A DNA stretch of 64,000 nt, from the NCBI GenBank assembly GCA_963768585.1, contig CAVYIF010000010.1, positions 62,001 through 126,000 of the forward strand, given 5' to 3'. The notes below the pieces were generated by a model. The model was not told the DNA's origin. It saw nothing but the letters and a program-made list of their open reading frames with translations, and made no database searches. Positions 8,906 through 16,684 of this stretch are shown here, in pieces; positions within the stretch are counted from its first letter, which is position 1, and every line of letters starts with the position of its first letter. This DNA comes from CAVUNY01 sp963768585 (GTDB taxonomy: Bacteria; Chloroflexota; Anaerolineae; Anaerolineales; Anaerolineaceae). Both the position numbers and the translations under genes were made by a program.

Positions 8906-9088
8906 TTACTTTACCAGGTTTCGCACCAACTCGAGAAACTCTTCCCACTCTTCGGTGAAGAAGTGCAGGGTGATATTATTCAGTTCCAGATGGTAGGTGA
9001 CCTCGCCATCCGGTTCTTCCGCTTTCCAGGCCATATAAGCATCCGTTTCGGCCAGCGTATCAGTTTTGGGTTCAGGGGTTTGACTCAT
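8906..9088 (-). CDS. Small acidic protein of unknown function
   Basis: A 60-residue acidic protein starting MSQTPEPKTDTLAETDAY; an AAGGAGAGG ribosome site lies immediately upstream of this ATG, so the longer in-frame extension to 9121 is rejected. The second half (VTYHLELNNITLHFFTEEW and a following EFLELVRNLV) looks like a beta hairpin followed by an amphipathic helix. I do not recognise a family. It is convergent with the formate dehydrogenase catalytic gene and monocistronic. Confidence 0.6.
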   Translation of the reverse strand: MSQTPEPKTDTLAETDAYMAWKAEEPDGEVTYHLELNNITLHFFTEEWEEFLELVRNLVK

Positions 9089-9361
9089 TGCCCTCTCCTT
9101 AGAATATTCGACTTTATCCAATTATCTCACATCCGCGAGCTTTTATAAATATAAATTTTAAGGTTCATTGGAAATCGCCATCATCTGACAGTACCCATAC
9201 ACACTCCGAAATTAATATTTCAGGATTGTCATGGGGACACTTCACCACCCACCCCTAACTCACGCCCGCGCTGGGTGGAGGAATTGAGTGAAGAGGTGAT
9301 TCATGACTCTCCCCTCCTCACGGCAACGTTCAGAGAACCAAATTTTAATTCCAACAGATTA
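9089..9361. other. Intergenic region upstream of the his promoter
   Basis: No convincing reading frame. An imperfect stem-loop can be drawn at 9240-9293: CTTCA/TGAAG at the base and CCACCCA (9245-9251) / TGGGTGG (9272-9278) above it, with asymmetric internal loops and no T-run. I cannot assign it to a known RNA family. Confidence 0.3.
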
Positions 9362-9390
9362 TTGACAACCATCCAGGCATCTGGTATATA
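9362..9390 (+). promoter_or_regulatory. Promoter of the histidine operon
   Basis: TTGACA (9362-9367), 17-bp spacer, TATATA (9385-9390): near-consensus sigma-70 type. The expected transcription start (about 9396-9400) falls at or just before the ATG of the leader peptide at 9400, so the leader message would have almost no 5' untranslated region. Confidence 0.75.
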
Positions 9391-9399
9391 TAGTTCATT

Positions 9400-9471
9400 A
9401 TGGTAAAAGATTTATTCGTCGCTCATCATCATCCCAGCTTCACCAACGGCCTGACCGCGGAAGGCTGGTAG
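9400..9471 (+). CDS. hisL: Histidine operon leader peptide
   Basis: A 23-codon reading frame starting MVKDLFVA and ending with a TAG at 9469-9471. Residues 9-11 are three consecutive His codons (CAT x3, 9424-9432), followed by Pro. It lies between a strong promoter and an attenuator terminator directly upstream of hisG, as in enterobacterial his operons, although the run of His codons is shorter than the seven of E. coli. Ribosome stalling at these codons when charged tRNA-His is scarce would leave 9448-9460 free to form the antiterminator. No Shine-Dalgarno is present. Too short to be found by ordinary gene callers. Confidence 0.8.
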   Translation: MVKDLFVAHHHPSFTNGLTAEGW

Positions 9472-9512
9472 CTTCGTTTACCATGCTGTCAATCTATACC
9501 CTCGGTCAAGCC
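9448..9512 (+). promoter_or_regulatory. his antiterminator
   Basis: GGCCTGACCGCGG (9448-9460) can pair with CCTCGGTCAAGCC (9500-9512): 11 of 13 positions are Watson-Crick, with C-A and C-T mismatches. The 3' partner contains most of the 5' arm of the terminator (9498-9505), so the two structures exclude each other. The 5' partner lies inside the leader reading frame, 15 nt after the last His codon, and would be covered by a ribosome finishing at the TAG (9469). A competing hairpin (ACCA/TGGT and GCCT/AGGC arms, 9442-9470) can also form within the leader frame. Confidence 0.75.
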
Positions 9513-9528
9513 GGGGGTGTTTTTATTT
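9498..9528 (+). terminator. his operon attenuator terminator
   Basis: ACCCTCGG (9498-9505), loop TCAAG, CCGGGGGT (9511-9518): an 8-bp stem with one G-T pair, followed by GTTTTTATTT. It ends 15 nt before the hisG start and after the leader peptide, as expected of an intrinsic attenuator. Confidence 0.85.
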
Positions 9529-9543
9529 ATGAAAGGAAATCCT

Positions 9544-10548
9544 ATGGAAAATTCTGAAAGCGCCACGGTACGCATTTCACTGCCTTCAAAAGGCAGGCTG
9601 GCGGAAGAAAGCATCGAATTCCTGGATGCCTGCGGATTGAGCATCTACAAACCCAATCCGCGCCAGTACCAGGCCACGATTAAAGATTTGCCCGGTGTGA
9701 CCGTTTTATTTCAGCGTCCCAGCGACATTGTGACCAGCGTACGCGATGGCTCGGTCGACTTCGGTCTCTCTGGACTGGATGTGATCGAAGAACGAAAAGG
9801 GGATGACGGCGATGTACTCGTGCTGCACGAAGCCTTAGGGTTCGGGGCATGCTCGCTGGCCCTGGCAGTTCCTGAAAACTGGACGGAGGTGGTTGACGTC
9901 GCCAGCCTGAGCCGTTTTGCAGCCTCGCTTGCTCGCCCACTGCGCATTGCCACCAAGTATCCGGTGCTTACCGGACGTTTTCTAAACCAGCAAGGGATTT
10001 CCCATAGCCTCATTTCCGCCGAAGGCACCCTGGAAACGGCGCCAGCCATTGGATATGCCGACATGATTTCCGATCTGGTTTCTTCCGGTCAAACCCTGCG
10101 CGATAACCGCTTGCGCCAGCTGACCGATGGCGTCATCGTTACCTCACAGGCGGCCCTGATTGGGAATATGCATTCCTTGCAAAACAACCCTCAGGTATTG
10201 GATGTGGCCCGCTACCTGCTCGAATCCTTTGATGCCCATCTGCGAGCCGAGGGCAACCTGGCGATTTTTGCCAACATGCGCGGAAAATCCCCAGAATTGA
10301 TCGGCCAGTTGATTTTTGATAAAACCTCCATCGGTGGGCTGCAAGGTCCTACAATTTCACAGGTGATCGTCCGCGAGCAGTCCGAAAGCTGGTTTGCGGT
10401 CAATGTGATTGTGCACCGCAGTCAATTATTTAAGACGGTCAACGAACTGCGGGCAATTGGCGGCAGCGGGGTCGTGGTCATGCCGGTTACCTATATATTT
10501 GAAGAAGAACCGCCGCGCTATAAAGCCATGCTGGCAGCGTTGGGGTAA
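9544..10548 (+). CDS. hisG: ATP phosphoribosyltransferase HisG, long form
   Basis: First step of histidine synthesis: joins ATP and PRPP to phosphoribosyl-ATP. The 334 residues include the two-lobed catalytic domain (RISLPSKGRLAEE at the start, VDFGLSGLDVIEER, and the PRPP loop region EGTLETAPAIGYADMISDL at about 165-185) plus a C-terminal regulatory domain (about 245-330) typical of long-form, histidine-inhibited HisG. No hisZ is needed or present. The ATG at 9544 has AAGGA 6 nt upstream; an in-frame ATG at 9529 overlaps that site and is less likely. Confidence 0.93.
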   Translation: MENSESATVRISLPSKGRLAEESIEFLDACGLSIYKPNPRQYQATIKDLPGVTVLFQRPSDIVTSVRDGSVDFGLSGLDVIEERKGDDGDVLVLHEALGFGACSLALAVPENWTEVVDVASLSRFAASLARPLRIATKYPVLTGRFLNQQGISHSLISAEGTLETAPAIGYADMISDLVSSGQTLRDNRLRQLTDGVIVTSQAALIGNMHSLQNNPQVLDVARYLLESFDAHLRAEGNLAIFANMRGKSPELIGQLIFDKTSIGGLQGPTISQVIVREQSESWFAVNVIVHRSQLFKTVNELRAIGGSGVVVMPVTYIFEEEPPRYKAMLAALG

Positions 10549-10573
10549 GGGAAACAAAAACAAGGGAGACCTT

Positions 10574-11896
10574 ATGTTAAAAGTATATGATGCCAAAACG
10601 GCACGCAGCAGCTTCCTCGTCCGCCAGGGTCTGGATGACACCCCTATCACACCTGCCCTGCAGGCCAGCATTACCCGCATGTTCGGCGAACCCCTGACCC
10701 CGGCCCAGGTGGTCGACCGGATCATCAAGGATGTGCGCGAGCGGAAGGATGATGCCCTGCGCGATTGGACGAAAAAATTGGATGGAAGCGCGCCAGACAA
10801 CGTCCGTGTTCCGCCTGTCGCCCTGGACGCAGCCCTGGATTCACTCGAACCCGAATTGGTCACTTCGTTGAAGCTGTCCGCCGACCGCGTCAGGCGTTTC
10901 CACCAGGCTCAGCCAATGACCTCATGGATCACCCAGGCCATGGGCGGCACACTGGGGCAGCTCGTGCGCCCCATCCGGCGCGTGGGTATTTACATTCCTG
11001 CCGGGAGCGCTCCATTGCCCTCCAGCGTGTTGATGACCGCCATCCCGGCCCAGGTTGCCGGGGTGCCTGAAATCGTACTGATCGCCCCACCCCAGCGCGG
11101 TACGGGTCTGATCGCCCCGGTCATTCTGGCCACGGCTGGCCTGCTGGGGATCAAAGAAGTGTACGCCGCCGGTGGAGCACAGGCCATCGCCGCCCTGGCT
11201 TACGGCACGCCCTCCATCCCCCGCGTGGATAAGATCTTTGGGCCGGGAAACCTGTTCGTGACCCTGGCCAAGCGCCAGGTATACGGTGTGGTAGGGATCG
11301 ATTCATTGGCCGGTCCCACCGAAACCGTGGTGGTAGCCGACGAAAACGCGCGCGCCGATTGGGTGGCGGCCGATTTGTTAGCCCAGGCCGAGCACGACGT
11401 GCTGGCTGCCGCAATTCTGCTGACACCTTCGCGTGCATTGATTGAAAAAGTGGATGTTGCGATTGGCCGCCAGTTGGAAGAACGCGGGCGAGCCGAGATC
11501 ATCAAGGCCTCCCTCGACAATCGCAGCGGGGCCGTATTAACCGCCGATCTGTCCGAAGCAGTGGATCTGGCCAATTTCTACGCTCCCGAACACCTCTGCC
11601 TGGCCGTTAACGATCCATGGAGCTGGGTGGACCGCATCCATTCAGCCGGCGGGATCTTCATCGGCGAAAATTCCTTCGAGGTGTTGGGCGATTACGTCGC
11701 CGGCCCCAGCCATGTGATGCCCACCAGCGGATCGGCACGCTTCTCCTCCCCGGTCAATGTGCTCGATTTTGTCCACCTGATCAGCCTGGTAGCCTTGGAC
11801 GTCGCGACCACCCAACAAATCGCGCCTGCCGCCGCGGTGATTGCCCACGCGGAAGGTTTGGATGCGCATGCCAATGCGGCCAGGATGCGTCTATGA
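10574..11896 (+). CDS. hisD: Histidinol dehydrogenase
   Basis: Catalyses the last two oxidations, histidinol to histidine, with NAD+ and a bound zinc. The 440 residues show the family signatures RRVGIYIPAGSAPLPSSVLM, KIFGPGNLFVTLAKRQVYG, IDSLAGPTE and LAQAEHD, including conserved Gln/His zinc ligands, and a later SGGIFIG-type and HVMPTSGSARFSS stretch. AGGGAGA precedes the ATG at 10574. The stop overlaps the next start in ATGA. Confidence 0.93.
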   Translation: MLKVYDAKTARSSFLVRQGLDDTPITPALQASITRMFGEPLTPAQVVDRIIKDVRERKDDALRDWTKKLDGSAPDNVRVPPVALDAALDSLEPELVTSLKLSADRVRRFHQAQPMTSWITQAMGGTLGQLVRPIRRVGIYIPAGSAPLPSSVLMTAIPAQVAGVPEIVLIAPPQRGTGLIAPVILATAGLLGIKEVYAAGGAQAIAALAYGTPSIPRVDKIFGPGNLFVTLAKRQVYGVVGIDSLAGPTETVVVADENARADWVAADLLAQAEHDVLAAAILLTPSRALIEKVDVAIGRQLEERGRAEIIKASLDNRSGAVLTADLSEAVDLANFYAPEHLCLAVNDPWSWVDRIHSAGGIFIGENSFEVLGDYVAGPSHVMPTSGSARFSSPVNVLDFVHLISLVALDVATTQQIAPAAAVIAHAEGLDAHANAARMRL

Positions 11897-13605
11897 AAAT
11901 CGCCGGTCGTTTCCAGGCATTTCCACCCTATACACCTATTGAGCCGTTCGAAGTGCTTTCGGCGCGTCTGGGCATTCCAGCTGAGCAGATCGTCAAGTTG
12001 GATGCCAACGAAAATCCTTACGGGCCCTCACCGCGCGCCCGCCAGGCGCTGGCCGAACTGGCCTTTGCGCATATTTATCCTGACCCTGAAAGCCGGGCCC
12101 TGCGCAACGCACTCAGCCGTCTGACCGGCGTGCCGGTCGAATACCTGATGGCGGGCGCCGGAGCCGATGAACTGATCGATCTCGTACTGCGCGTACTGCT
12201 CGAACCGGGCGATACCGTGATCAATCTGCCGCCGACCTTTGGCATGTATGATTTTGACACCCGTTTGAATGCCGGGCAGGTAATCGAGATTCCGCGCCGG
12301 GCCAACTTTAAAATCGACCTGGATGCGATCCGCCAGGCTGTGGCCGAACGTCATCCCAAGGTGCTGTTCATCACCACGCCCAACAACCCGGATGGCAGTC
12401 TGCCTGACCCCGGGGAGCTGGAGGCGCTGCTCGCTCTGCCGGTGCTGGTCGTAATCGACGAAGCTTACATCGAATTTACCAGCCAGGGTGGGCGGTTAGG
12501 CGAAGGGTTGAGCCGCATCCGCCAGGTGCAGGAAAGAGATAACCTGGTCGTTCTGCGCACCTTCTCAAAATGGGCCGGGTTAGCCGGACTGCGGGTTGGC
12601 TATGGGGCTTTTCCCAAATGGCTGATGCCGGTCCTGTGGACCGCCAAACAGCCCTACAACGTCAGCGTGGCTGCCTCTCAGGCTGCCATCGCTTCCATCG
12701 ATGACCTGGATGCCCTGGCAGAAAACGTTGAACGTTTGCGCCAGGAGCGTGAACGGCTTTACACGGAACTGCAAACAGTTCCATTTTTGCAGCCATTTCC
12801 ATCCCAGGCCAATTTTATCCTCTGCAAAGTCGTGGGTAAACCGGCTCTGGAATTGAAGCAAACCCTGATGAAGCAAGGTGTGCTGGTGCGCCATTACCAC
12901 ACCCCCTTGCTGCAAGAATTTATCCGTATCAGCGTTGGCCGTCCGTACGAGACCGACGCGGTCCTGGCGGCGCTGCGCGGTGAACCGCTTCCGCAGCGCG
13001 AAGCAGCACCCAAATCTATGCGCAGTGCGCGAATTCATCGTAAAACCGGTGAAACTGAAGTCACGATCGCGCTTAATTTGGACGGCAGCGGGCACCATTC
13101 CATTGATAGCGGCCTGCCGTTTCTCGACCATATGCTGGCGCAGGTGGCGGTCCACGGTTTATTTGACCTGGAAATCCAGGCTGCCGGCGATCTGCAGGTC
13201 GATCCGCACCACACCATGGAAGATACCGCCCTGGCCCTGGGTCAGGCCTTCGCCGCCGCCCTGGGCGACCGGGCCGGGATTCAACGCGCGGCATCTTTTG
13301 AGTACCCCATGGATGAATGCCTGGCATCGGTCGCGGTGGATTTTTCGGGCCGTCCCTACGTGGTAGTCCAGGCCGAATGGCGCACGCCCGCCGTGGGTGG
13401 GCTGCCGGTGACGCTTTTCCCCCATTTTCTGGAGAGCTTCGCCGTCCAGGCTCGCTGCACGCTGCATGTACGTGCCTTTTATGGTCGCGACGACCACCAC
13501 CAGGCAGAAGCCATCTTTAAAGCTTTGGGGCGCGCCCTGGCAGCGGCTGTGGCTCTTGACCCGCGCCGCGCCGGAAGGGTGCCCTCCAGTAAAGGGATCT
13601 TATGA
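11893..13605 (+). CDS. hisC-hisB: HisC-HisB fusion: histidinol-phosphate aminotransferase / imidazoleglycerol-phosphate dehydratase
   Basis: One uninterrupted 570-residue frame joins two pathway enzymes. Residues 1 to about 365 are the PLP aminotransferase HisC: KLDANENPYGPSP, NNPDGSLP, and SKWAGLAGLRVGYG with the PLP lysine at 226. Residues from about 376 are HisB dehydratase: SGLPFLDHML, DPHHTMEDTALALG and a final DDHHQAEAIFKALGRAL supply the di-manganese His/Glu ligands. The junction holds a short PQREAAPKS linker. An internal ATG at 13018 could start HisB alone but has no ribosome site. HisC acts after HisB, so fusion brings consecutive steps together. No histidinol-phosphatase domain or gene is in the operon. 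Confidence 0.9.
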   Translation: MKIAGRFQAFPPYTPIEPFEVLSARLGIPAEQIVKLDANENPYGPSPRARQALAELAFAHIYPDPESRALRNALSRLTGVPVEYLMAGAGADELIDLVLRVLLEPGDTVINLPPTFGMYDFDTRLNAGQVIEIPRRANFKIDLDAIRQAVAERHPKVLFITTPNNPDGSLPDPGELEALLALPVLVVIDEAYIEFTSQGGRLGEGLSRIRQVQERDNLVVLRTFSKWAGLAGLRVGYGAFPKWLMPVLWTAKQPYNVSVAASQAAIASIDDLDALAENVERLRQERERLYTELQTVPFLQPFPSQANFILCKVVGKPALELKQTLMKQGVLVRHYHTPLLQEFIRISVGRPYETDAVLAALRGEPLPQREAAPKSMRSARIHRKTGETEVTIALNLDGSGHHSIDSGLPFLDHMLAQVAVHGLFDLEIQAAGDLQVDPHHTMEDTALALGQAFAAALGDRAGIQRAASFEYPMDECLASVAVDFSGRPYVVVQAEWRTPAVGGLPVTLFPHFLESFAVQARCTLHVRAFYGRDDHHQAEAIFKALGRALAAAVALDPRRAGRVPSSKGIL

Positions 13606-14226
13606 GTGAAAAATTCGATGCGCTTTTAATCGATGCCGGAACCGGCAATCTGCACTCCGTGCATAACGCCCTGCTCAACTTGGGATATGCCATACGCATT
13701 ACCAACCGGCCCGATGATTTGGCCCAACCCGCCCGGGTGATTCTGCCCGGAGTGGGTGCTTTCGCCCGCTTCATGGATGGGCTGCGCGCCGCCGGACTGG
13801 CAGAACCGTTGAAGACCGCCGTCCAGCGCGGAGACCCGATGTTGGGCATCTGCGTCGGAATGCAGGCCCTGTTTGAAATCGGAGAAGAGATGGGCCAGCA
13901 CCCCGGCCTGGGATTGCTGCCGGGTAAGGTGGTGCATTTCCCACCGTTGGGTGATTTAAAGGTGCCGCACACCGGTTGGAACCAGCTACAATATGAAGGT
14001 GAAAATCCGCTGTTTACAAACATCCCCTCCGGCGCATACGCTTACTTCAACCATTCCTATTACTGTGCCGCCGGCCCGCCCGCAGGATGTGCTGGCCCGT
14101 ACCGATTACGGCATCCTTTTCCCCAGCGCAGTGCAGCGTGGTTCATTATCGGCCGTGCAATTCCACCCCGAGAAAAGCCAACAGGTGGGGATGCGTTTAT
14201 TGGAAAATTTTATGCGAATGAATTAA
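13602..14226 (+). pseudogene. hisH: Imidazole glycerol phosphate synthase glutaminase subunit HisH, frameshifted
   Basis: HisH splits glutamine and feeds ammonia to HisF. The frame from 13602 gives a normal HisH start (DAGTGNLHSVHNAL, LPGVGAF) and the nucleophile in GICVGMQAL, then YFNHSYYC. After about 14070 HisH sequence continues only in the +1 frame, as ARPQDVLARTDYG and QFHPEKSQQVG with the catalytic His and Glu, ending at 14226. One extra base near 14067-14078 (GCCGCCGGCCCGC) explains it; removing it gives a typical 207-residue protein. Everything else in the operon is intact, so a sequencing error is as likely as a real mutation. The start overlaps the hisB stop in ATGA. Confidence 0.85.
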
Positions 14227-14243
14227 TTCGCAGGAAGGTCAAA

Positions 14244-14990
14244 ATGTCACCCTTTATTGTTTTTCCAGCCATTGACCTGCGTCACGGACAGGTGGTTCGC
14301 CTGCAGGAAGGTGATCCCGCGCGGCAAACCAACTACGACCCGGATCCAGACCAGGCAGCCCGGCGCTGGTTGAGCCTGGGCGCCAAATATCTGCACGTGG
14401 TAAACCTGGACGGGGCTTTTGGCGAACACAGCAATGCCAATCGGGATGCCCTGATTGCTATTGCCAAAACCGCCCACGAGTTTTCTGCCCAGGTGCAGTT
14501 TGGCGGTGGGCTGCGCTCATTGGATGCCATCGATGATGTCTTATGTCTGGGTGTAAGCCGGGTGGTGCTGGGCACCATCGCGGTGGAGCATCCAGAACTG
14601 GTGCAGTCTGCTTTAGCGCGTTGGGGAGCGGTGCGCATCGCCGCCGGTTTGGATGCACGCGATGGCATGGTGCATGTTCGCGGCTGGCAGCAGGCCACCG
14701 GCTTACCCATACATGAACTGGCTCAGAAATTAGCCGACATAGGGCTGCGCTGGCTGATCTATACCGATATTGCCCGCGACGGCTTGCAATCCGGGTTAAA
14801 TGTCCAGGCCACTGCCGAACTGGCGCGACAAACCGGGCTTTCGGTGATCGCCTCCGGCGGTGTCGGCGGATGGGCGGATATCGAAAGTGCCTGCCAGGCC
14901 GCTCTACCGGGAGTCATCGTGGGCAAAGCCCTGTATGAAAACAAGTTTGAACCAGCCGAATTGTTCAAATATCAATGTGAAAAAGGATGA
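14244..14990 (+). CDS. hisA: Phosphoribosylformimino-AICAR-phosphate isomerase HisA
   Basis: Isomerises ProFAR to PRFAR with a TIM barrel. The 248 residues begin MSPFIVFPAIDLRHGQVVRL with the catalytic Asp in AIDL, have FGGGLRSLDAI, VVLGTIAVEHPEL, the second catalytic Asp in YTDIARDGLQSGLN, and IASGGVGGWADI. AGGAAGG precedes the ATG at 14244. The frame is open upstream into hisH only because of the hisH frameshift; the ribosome site shows this is a separate gene. Confidence 0.93.
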   Translation: MSPFIVFPAIDLRHGQVVRLQEGDPARQTNYDPDPDQAARRWLSLGAKYLHVVNLDGAFGEHSNANRDALIAIAKTAHEFSAQVQFGGGLRSLDAIDDVLCLGVSRVVLGTIAVEHPELVQSALARWGAVRIAAGLDARDGMVHVRGWQQATGLPIHELAQKLADIGLRWLIYTDIARDGLQSGLNVQATAELARQTGLSVIASGGVGGWADIESACQAALPGVIVGKALYENKFEPAELFKYQCEKG

Positions 14991-14996
14991 AACCTG

Positions 14997-15773
14997 ATGC
15001 TGGCTAAACGCATCATCCCTTGTTTGGATATTAAAGACGGCCGCGTGGTTAAAGGGGTCAATTTTATCAACCTCCGCGACGCCGGCGACCCGGTGGAACA
15101 GGCCTGGTCGTATAATCAGGCCGGCGCGGATGAACTGGTTTTCCTGGATATCTCTGCCTCGAATGAAGGGCGTGAAACCACGGTGGAAACCGTACGCCGG
15201 GTGGCGAACCGGGTTTTCATGCCGCTCACCGTTGGGGGCGGCATCCGTACTGTCGAGGATATGCGCAGCATGCTGTTGGCCGGGGCGGATAAAGTGAGTC
15301 TGAATACTGCCGCAGTGCAGAATCCGGACCTGCTCAGCGAAGGCGCGCAGCGCTTCGGCAGCCAGTGCATTGTGCTGGCTGTGGACGCGCGCCGGGTTCC
15401 GGGAGACGCGCTGCATTGGGAAGTGTTCACCCACGGCGGGCGGCGAGCGACCGGATTGGACGCCCTGGAATGGATTGCACGCGGGGTCGCTGCCGGAGCG
15501 GGCGAGATATTATTGACCAGCATGGATGCGGACGGAACCCTGGCCGGTTACGACATCGAACTTAACCGGCGTGTCGCCGAGCTGGTTAATGTCCCGTTGA
15601 TTGCCTCCGGGGGCGCCGGTAAACCTGAACATTTCGCGGATGTGCTGACCGCAGGCAAGGCGGATGCGGCCCTGGCGGCTTCGTTGTTTCACGATGGCAT
15701 CCTGAAAATCCAGGATTTGAAGACCTACCTGGCCGGTCAGGGGATCAACATTCGCATGAGCGTGCAGCCATGA
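14997..15773 (+). CDS. hisF: Imidazole glycerol phosphate synthase cyclase subunit HisF
   Basis: Cyclises PRFAR with ammonia from HisH to give IGP and AICAR. The 258-residue TIM barrel has the diagnostic KRIIPCLDIKDGRVVKGVNF at the start (catalytic Asp in CLDI), DELVFLDISAS, VGGGIRTVEDM, and LTSMDADGTLAGYD with the second catalytic Asp, then PLIASGGAGKPEHF. It follows hisA by 6 bases and overlaps hisI by 4. Confidence 0.95.
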   Translation: MLAKRIIPCLDIKDGRVVKGVNFINLRDAGDPVEQAWSYNQAGADELVFLDISASNEGRETTVETVRRVANRVFMPLTVGGGIRTVEDMRSMLLAGADKVSLNTAAVQNPDLLSEGAQRFGSQCIVLAVDARRVPGDALHWEVFTHGGRRATGLDALEWIARGVAAGAGEILLTSMDADGTLAGYDIELNRRVAELVNVPLIASGGAGKPEHFADVLTAGKADAALAASLFHDGILKIQDLKTYLAGQGINIRMSVQP

Positions 15774-16111
15774 ATCCTGCGCCAAAGCCGAAATTCAATG
15801 CGCAGGGACTGATCCCGGCCATCGTTCAGGATGCCGATTCCGGGCAGGTGCTGATGATGGCCTGGATGAACGCCGACTCCCTGGCCCTGACCCTGCAATC
15901 CGGAGAAACCCACTTTTGGTCCCGCAGCCGGCAGGCGTTGTGGCACAAAGGCGAGACATCCGGCAATACACAGGCTGTGGTCAATATCCGTCTGGATTGC
16001 GATCAGGATACCCTGTTGGTACGCGTCAGGCCAGCGGGTCCGGCCTGCCATACCGGCGCGACAAGCTGTTTTTTCACCCCTTATGGAGACTTCACGCATG
16101 ACAATCGATGA
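15770..16111 (+). CDS. hisI: Phosphoribosyl-AMP cyclohydrolase HisI
   Basis: Opens the adenine ring of phosphoribosyl-AMP with a zinc and a magnesium ion. The 113 residues contain VLMMAWMNADSL, GETHFWSRSRQALWHKGETS, and the metal ligands in RLDCDQDTLLVRV and GPACHTGATSCF. It is a stand-alone cyclohydrolase; the pyrophosphatase domain fused to it in many bacteria is encoded by the next, overlapping gene. Confidence 0.93.
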   Translation: MNPAPKPKFNAQGLIPAIVQDADSGQVLMMAWMNADSLALTLQSGETHFWSRSRQALWHKGETSGNTQAVVNIRLDCDQDTLLVRVRPAGPACHTGATSCFFTPYGDFTHDNR

Positions 16112-16373
16112 ACTTTACGCCATCATTTGCGACCGGCGCGACCATCCGTCGGAAAAATCCTATACGGCCAGGCTCTTCGCTGAAGGCCAGGACGAAATCA
16201 TCAAGAAAGTGGGTGAAGAAGCCATTGAGGTTGTGCTGGCAGCCAAAGGTCAGGGACGCCAGCGCCTGACCGAAGAGATTGCGGATCTGACTTACCATGC
16301 CCTGGTGCTTCTGGCGGCTTCCGGACTGTCTCCTCAGGATATCCGCGACGAACTGGCCCGCCGCCACAAATAA
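16098..16373 (+). CDS. hisE: Phosphoribosyl-ATP pyrophosphatase HisE
   Basis: Removes pyrophosphate from phosphoribosyl-ATP. The 91-residue all-alpha protein has SYTARLFAEGQDEIIKKVGEE followed by AIEVVLAAKG and an EEIADLTYHALVLL helix, carrying the acidic magnesium ligands. The start is set at 16098 because GGAGA lies about 8 nt upstream; the alternative ATG at 16083 would overlap that site. It overlaps the end of hisI by 14 bases in a different frame and closes the operon. Confidence 0.9.
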   Translation: MTIDELYAIICDRRDHPSEKSYTARLFAEGQDEIIKKVGEEAIEVVLAAKGQGRQRLTEEIADLTYHALVLLAASGLSPQDIRDELARRHK

Positions 16374-16684
16374 GGTCATTAACGCATTTGTGGTTGGCCC
16401 TGCAGGAATTTCAGCAGGACCAACCACAAAAAATAAAACCAACAATTAAAAAAAGCCCCCGCCATGCCGTGTGATGCAAAGTTTTGAACCTGCAAAAGCA
16501 GGGCGGGAACCTCTTCACAAGCGCTGCCTTGGCCGAAGCCTATCGCATTACTGGTGAGATGATGGTTCCCATAAGGTACTTGTTGGCACAAAACCGGAAA
16601 GCAACAACACGTACACAGCAGGGTATCTTTCTTATACCATAAAAAATACCCGGTGCATAGTCTATATGTTCTGGTATAAGTAAG
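16374..16684. other. Intergenic region between convergent hisE and glycosyltransferase genes
   Basis: No supported gene. A strong hairpin lies at 16387-16430: TTTGTGGTTGG, one mismatch, CCTGC, a 10-nt loop, then the complement, 16 paired positions in all. It lacks a T-run on either strand (A-rich sequence follows on plus), so termination is plausible but unproven. A second inverted repeat, TTATACCA (16632-16639) and TGGTATAA (16672-16679), lies next to the minus-strand gene end. Confidence 0.5.

Noticed and set aside
13602..14990. A single 462-codon frame that reads as a HisH-HisA fusion
   Set aside because: After about 14070 the frame no longer matches HisH, whose C-terminus continues in the +1 frame to a stop at 14226. 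hisA has its own ribosome site (AGGAAGG) before the ATG at 14244. The fusion is an artefact of the frameshift.
15770..16373. hisI and hisE as a frameshifted HisIE fusion
   Set aside because: HisI is complete with its own stop, HisE has its own GGAGA site and ATG, and both are of normal stand-alone length; a 14-base overlap is ordinary coupling.
16387..16430. Hairpin after hisE as a canonical terminator
   Set aside because: The stem is strong but no T-run follows on either strand, so it is listed within the intergenic feature rather than as a terminator.
16379..16591. A 70-codon minus-strand frame with a hydrophobic end
   Set aside because: It overlaps the strong hairpin at 16387-16430, has no ribosome site and matches nothing known.
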